DNA from: G963675935 sp963675935
Lineage (GTDB): Bacteria > Planctomycetota > Planctomycetia > Pirellulales > Thermoguttaceae
Direction of reading: 5' to 3'
Length of the DNA: 64,000 nucleotides
Assembly: GCA_963675935.2 (NCBI GenBank)
Contig: CAXXPV010000003.1
Location: 248,001-312,000 of the forward strand
In this document: piece by piece, positions 61,557 to 64,000 of the stretch
How positions within the stretch are numbered: the stretch's first letter is position 1
How the letters are laid out: each line of letters starts with the position of its first letter
The notes under the pieces: model-generated
Database searches by the model: none
Told to the model about the DNA's origin: nothing
Seen by the model: the letters and a program-made list of their open reading frames with translations, nothing else
Program-made: the position numbers and the translations under genes

Positions 61557-62963
61557 ATGCAACACTGGAACGTAGCCGTCGTGGGAGGAGGACCGGCGGG
61601 ACTTTTGGCCGCGGCGCGAGCGGCCGAACGCGGACGCAAAACCATCCTGCTCGATAAAAACCGCGAGCCGGGCGTCAAAATCCTCTTGTCCGGCGGCACT
61701 CGCTGCAACCTCACCCATGCGACTGACGCACGCGGCGTCGTCGAGGCGTTCGGACCCGAAGGCCGCTTTCTCCATTCCGCGCTCGCCTCGCTTGGTCCGC
61801 AACAGGTCGTCGAGCTATTCGAGGCCGAAGGCGTGCCGACCAAGATCGAACCGGGCGGAAAGGTGTTTCCCGCCAGCGATCGCGCGGCCGACGTCCGCAA
61901 CGCCCTGCTGCGCCGCGCGAAGCGGGCCGGCTGCACCCTGGCCCTATCGGAACCGCTCGTCGAATTGACGCGACTTGGCCAAGAAGAGCGAGTCATAACC
62001 GCTCACGAGATTGAAAAACACCGTCATTCTGAGCGTAGCGGTCATTCTGAGCGTAGCGGTCATTCTGAGCGCAGCGGTCATTCTGAGCGCAGCGAAGAAT
62101 CTCGTGCGAGCCGCGATTCTGCGGAGATTCTTCGCTGCGATCAGAATGACGGGTGTTTCCGATTGCTTACCTCGCTCCGCTCGATCGAGGCCGAAAAGGT
62201 CATTCTGGCCACCGGCGGGCAGTCGTATCCCGCTTGCGGAACCACCGGCGACGGATACCGCTGGGCGGCCGCTCTGGGACATCGCATCGTGACGCCGCAC
62301 ACGGCGCTCGTGCCGATCACGAGTCACGCCCCGTGGGTGTTGGCCCTGCAAGGCATCACGCTGCCCGACATCGCGGCGAGCGTCATCGACACCGGCGACG
62401 CCGACCGGTGTTTGATCCAAGGACGCGGCGCCCTGCTGTTTGCGCATTTCGGGGTGACCGGTCCGGTGGTGCTGGACGTGAGTCACGAGGTCAGCGGCCA
62501 TCCACGGCCGGCATCGCTCGTGTTGCGATGCGATCTGTTGCCCGACGTTGCGGCTGCGGAACTGGAGCGGTTGCTTGCTCAGGAACAGGCGTCGGCCGGC
62601 CGGCGGCGCGCGGCCGCGTTGCTCGACGCCTGGGTCGTGCATCGGGTGGGCGAAACCGCGGTTGCGCAGAGCGGAACGCCGCCGGAGTTGCCGCTTGGCG
62701 AGCTATCGAAGGTCCAGCGGCGTCGGATTGTTGAAGCTGTCAAACGGTTCGACATTCCGGTGGCCGGCACGATGGGGTTTCGCAAGGCCGAGGTCACCGC
62801 CGGCGGAGTCGCCCTCGACGAGATCGACTCGCGGACCATGCAGAGCCGGATCGTTCCGAATCTCTATGTGGTCGGCGAGTTGCTCGATCTCAACGGCCCG
62901 GTGGGCGGCTACAATTTTCAAGCCGCGTTCAGCACCGGCTGGCGAGCGGGCGAGAGCGTGTAG
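61557..62963 (+). CDS. BaiN/RdsA-like (HI0933 family) flavoprotein with an inserted family A repeat
   Basis: 468 residues from ATG 61557; ATG 61530 is possible, nine codons earlier. FAD-binding VVGGGPAGLLAAARAAE, KILLSGGTRCNLTH (a hallmark of the HI0933 family), VILATGGQSYPACGTTGDGY, ALVPITS, HFGVTGPVVLDVS, GFRKAEVTAGGVALDEID, and NLYVVGELLDLNGPVGGYNFQAAFSTG. Residues about 156-198 are encoded by a family A palindrome whose first part carries four 18-bp tandem units (SERSGH repeated). Without it the protein is of normal size (about 425). Role: NAD(P)H-flavin oxidoreductase, substrate unknown. Confidence 0.88.
   Translation: MQHWNVAVVGGGPAGLLAAARAAERGRKTILLDKNREPGVKILLSGGTRCNLTHATDARGVVEAFGPEGRFLHSALASLGPQQVVELFEAEGVPTKIEPGGKVFPASDRAADVRNALLRRAKRAGCTLALSEPLVELTRLGQEERVITAHEIEKHRHSERSGHSERSGHSERSGHSERSEESRASRDSAEILRCDQNDGCFRLLTSLRSIEAEKVILATGGQSYPACGTTGDGYRWAAALGHRIVTPHTALVPITSHAPWVLALQGITLPDIAASVIDTGDADRCLIQGRGALLFAHFGVTGPVVLDVSHEVSGHPRPASLVLRCDLLPDVAAAELERLLAQEQASAGRRRAAALLDAWVVHRVGETAVAQSGTPPELPLGELSKVQRRRIVEAVKRFDIPVAGTMGFRKAEVTAGGVALDEIDSRTMQSRIVPNLYVVGELLDLNGPVGGYNFQAAFSTGWRAGESV
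62022..62151. repeat. Family A palindrome with 18-bp tandem expansion inside the flavoprotein gene
   Basis: GTCATTCTGAGCGTAGCG-type units repeat four times from 62022 to about 62090, followed by the usual AAGAATCTCG centre and ATCAGAATGACGG end. It has 130 bp, and the frame stays open. Confidence 0.9.
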
Positions 62964-62974
62964 AGGAGGGGCTT

Positions 62975-63205
62975 TGGTCTTTGGTCTTGGGTCTTCGGAC
63001 TTAGGATCGACGAATCAATAACTGTCATCCTGAGCGCAGCGAAGGATCTGGCCAGAACGCACTGAGATCCTTCGCTGCGCTCAGGATGACAGTCAATCAC
63101 AACAATAATTGATTCGCCGGTCCTTATGTCTTCGTGCCAAGACCCAAGACCTAAGACCTAAGACCTAAGACCTAAGCCCTAAGCCCTAAGCCCTAAGCCC
63201 TAAGC
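62975..63205. repeat. Families A and M in the gap before the phosphorylase gene
   Basis: TGTCATCCTGAGCGCAGCGA..CAGGATGACA at 63022-63092 (a family A variant), and TTGGTCTTGGGTCTTCGG with CCAAGACCCAAGACCTAAGA outside it. The last part is 63140-63205, with CCTAAGACCTAAGACCTAAG and CCCTAAGCCCTAAGCC as short tandem repeats. Confidence 0.8.
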
Positions 63206-63210
63206 CCTTC

Positions 63211-64000
63211 CTACCGCACTTCCATGTCGCAGCTTAATCCGCCGGACGCCGGCAGATACGTGCGATGCACGTAGTCGGCCACCATGCGGTCGGCGCTAAA
63301 CCGCCACGCCAGCGAACTGATCGAATTCATCATCCGCTTGATCCAGTGGCGAGGCAATCCGTCGTCGTCGCGGTCGTAGTAAAGCGGAATCACTTCTTCC
63401 ATCAACACGCGGTAGAGATCGGCGCCGTCGCGGGCGTCGGTCACGCGGTCATCGACGTGCGAGGCCCCCGGCCCGATCGAGAAACCGTTCGTGCCGTCGT
63501 AGGCCTCAGCCCACCACCCGTCGAGAATCGACAGGTTGAGCGCTCCGTTCAAAACCGCTTTCTGGCCGCTCGTGCCGGAAGCCTCAAGCGGACGCCGCGG
63601 ATTGTTCATCCACACATCGACCCCTTGAATCAAATGTCGGCAGACGTTGATGTCGTAATCCTCGACGAAGGCGATGCGTCCGGCGAAACGGGGATCGTGC
63701 CGCAGATTGGCGATTTTCTGGATCAATTGCTTGCCCGGCTCATCGGCCGGATGGGCCTTGCCGGCGAAAATCATCTGCATCGGACGCGCGGGGTCGTTCA
63801 CCATCGCGGCAAGCCGGTCCAAGTCGCTCATAATCATGGTCGCCCGCTTGTAGGTGGCGAAACGCCGGGCGAAACCGATCGTCAAAATGTTGGGGTCCAA
63901 AATGTTGCGAGCCGCCTCGACCGCCTCGTCGCTCTCGCCGCGGCGGCGGCACTGCCGGCTGATCCGCCGGCGCACGAACGCCAGCAACAGGTTTTTCAAT
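63211..64000 (-). CDS. glgP: Alpha-glucan (glycogen) phosphorylase, C-terminal part
   Basis: Only the C-terminal 263 residues lie in the window; the frame runs off the right edge. The sequence has LTIGFARRFATYKRATMIM, MQMIFAGKAHPADEPGK, FVEDYDINVCRHLIQGVDVWMNNPRRPLEASGTSGQKAVLNGALNLS and ILDGWWAEAYDG. The lysine of TSGQKAVLNG binds pyridoxal phosphate. This is the GT35 group of short alpha-glucan phosphorylases. It releases glucose-1-phosphate from glycogen or maltodextrin. Stop at 63211. Confidence 0.93.
   Translation of the reverse strand, partial: LKNLLLAFVRRRISRQCRRRGESDEAVEAARNILDPNILTIGFARRFATYKRATMIMSDLDRLAAMVNDPARPMQMIFAGKAHPADEPGKQLIQKIANLRHDPRFAGRIAFVEDYDINVCRHLIQGVDVWMNNPRRPLEASGTSGQKAVLNGALNLSILDGWWAEAYDGTNGFSIGPGASHVDDRVTDARDGADLYRVLMEEVIPLYYDRDDDGLPRHWIKRMMNSISSLAWRFSADRMVADYVHRTYLPASGGLSCDMEVR

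Overview
The window reads as a chromosomal segment of a planctomycete, most likely in the Pirellulales. The evidence is a GC-rich genome with a DUF1559-type prepilin, Tat-exported sugar isomerase/epimerase-like proteins, many exported or lipoprotein genes with low-complexity linkers, small planctomycete-type proteins, and many short palindromic repeat families between genes. I saw no rRNA, tRNA, CRISPR array or prophage.

Layout. 1-8.8 kb: the end of a zinc metalloprotease, a P-II protein, a membrane-anchored protein, a LigD-phosphoesterase-like protein, a DUF11-type lipoprotein, an alkyltransferase-endonuclease V fusion and an SGNH hydrolase. 9.2-14.2 kb: aroA, a zinc-ribbon protein, a complete ISKra4-like insertion sequence (perfect 19-bp ends, 9-bp target duplication), an exported protein and a lipoprotein cyclophilin. 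14.5-18.2 kb: a three-gene ABC transporter operon. 18.2-26.4 kb: galE, an rmlD-like gene, a pteridine-reductase-like SDR, a pseudopilin, two paralogous outer-membrane barrel genes and a DUF1559 prepilin. 27.3-31.6 kb: an exported TPR-CHAT protease overlapping by 4 bp a membrane CxxCH-PAS sensor with no output domain. 32-36 kb: a yjbQ pseudogene, a TIM-barrel protein, a Fic protein behind palindromic operator-like sites, and serA. 36.6-43 kb: a VapBC-like pair, a small membrane protein, mgtE, an FHA protein and ftsH. 43-52 kb: a double TolC-like protein, a NhaD/CitMHS-like transporter, an RNase D-like protein, hemW, a TPR membrane protein and a second PIN toxin-antitoxin pair. 52-64 kb: a hypothetical protein, lepA, small hypotheticals, an Hsp70-like protein, a YfiR-like protein, a BaiN-like flavoprotein and the end of a glycogen phosphorylase.

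The strongest unusual signal is the repeats. At least a dozen short palindromic families (called A to O here) fill most intergenic spaces. Copies of four families also lie inside five otherwise conserved genes (endonuclease V fusion, rmlD, hemW, Hsp70-like, baiN-like), keeping the frame open and adding about 10-60 residues each, as Rickettsia palindromic elements do. Other copies supply stop codons or C-terminal tails. One repeat has been split by a 126-bp MITE-like element with 19-bp terminal inverted repeats and a 5-bp target duplication. Another hairpin family was the landing site of the insertion sequence.

Other items worth attention are the exported CHAT protease with its coupled haem-type sensor, the bifunctional DNA-repair fusion, the 14-codon ORF bridging two ABC-operon genes, the Fic operator-like palindromes and the nonsense-mutated yjbQ remnant. 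All identifications come from reading motifs in the translations. No database search was run.
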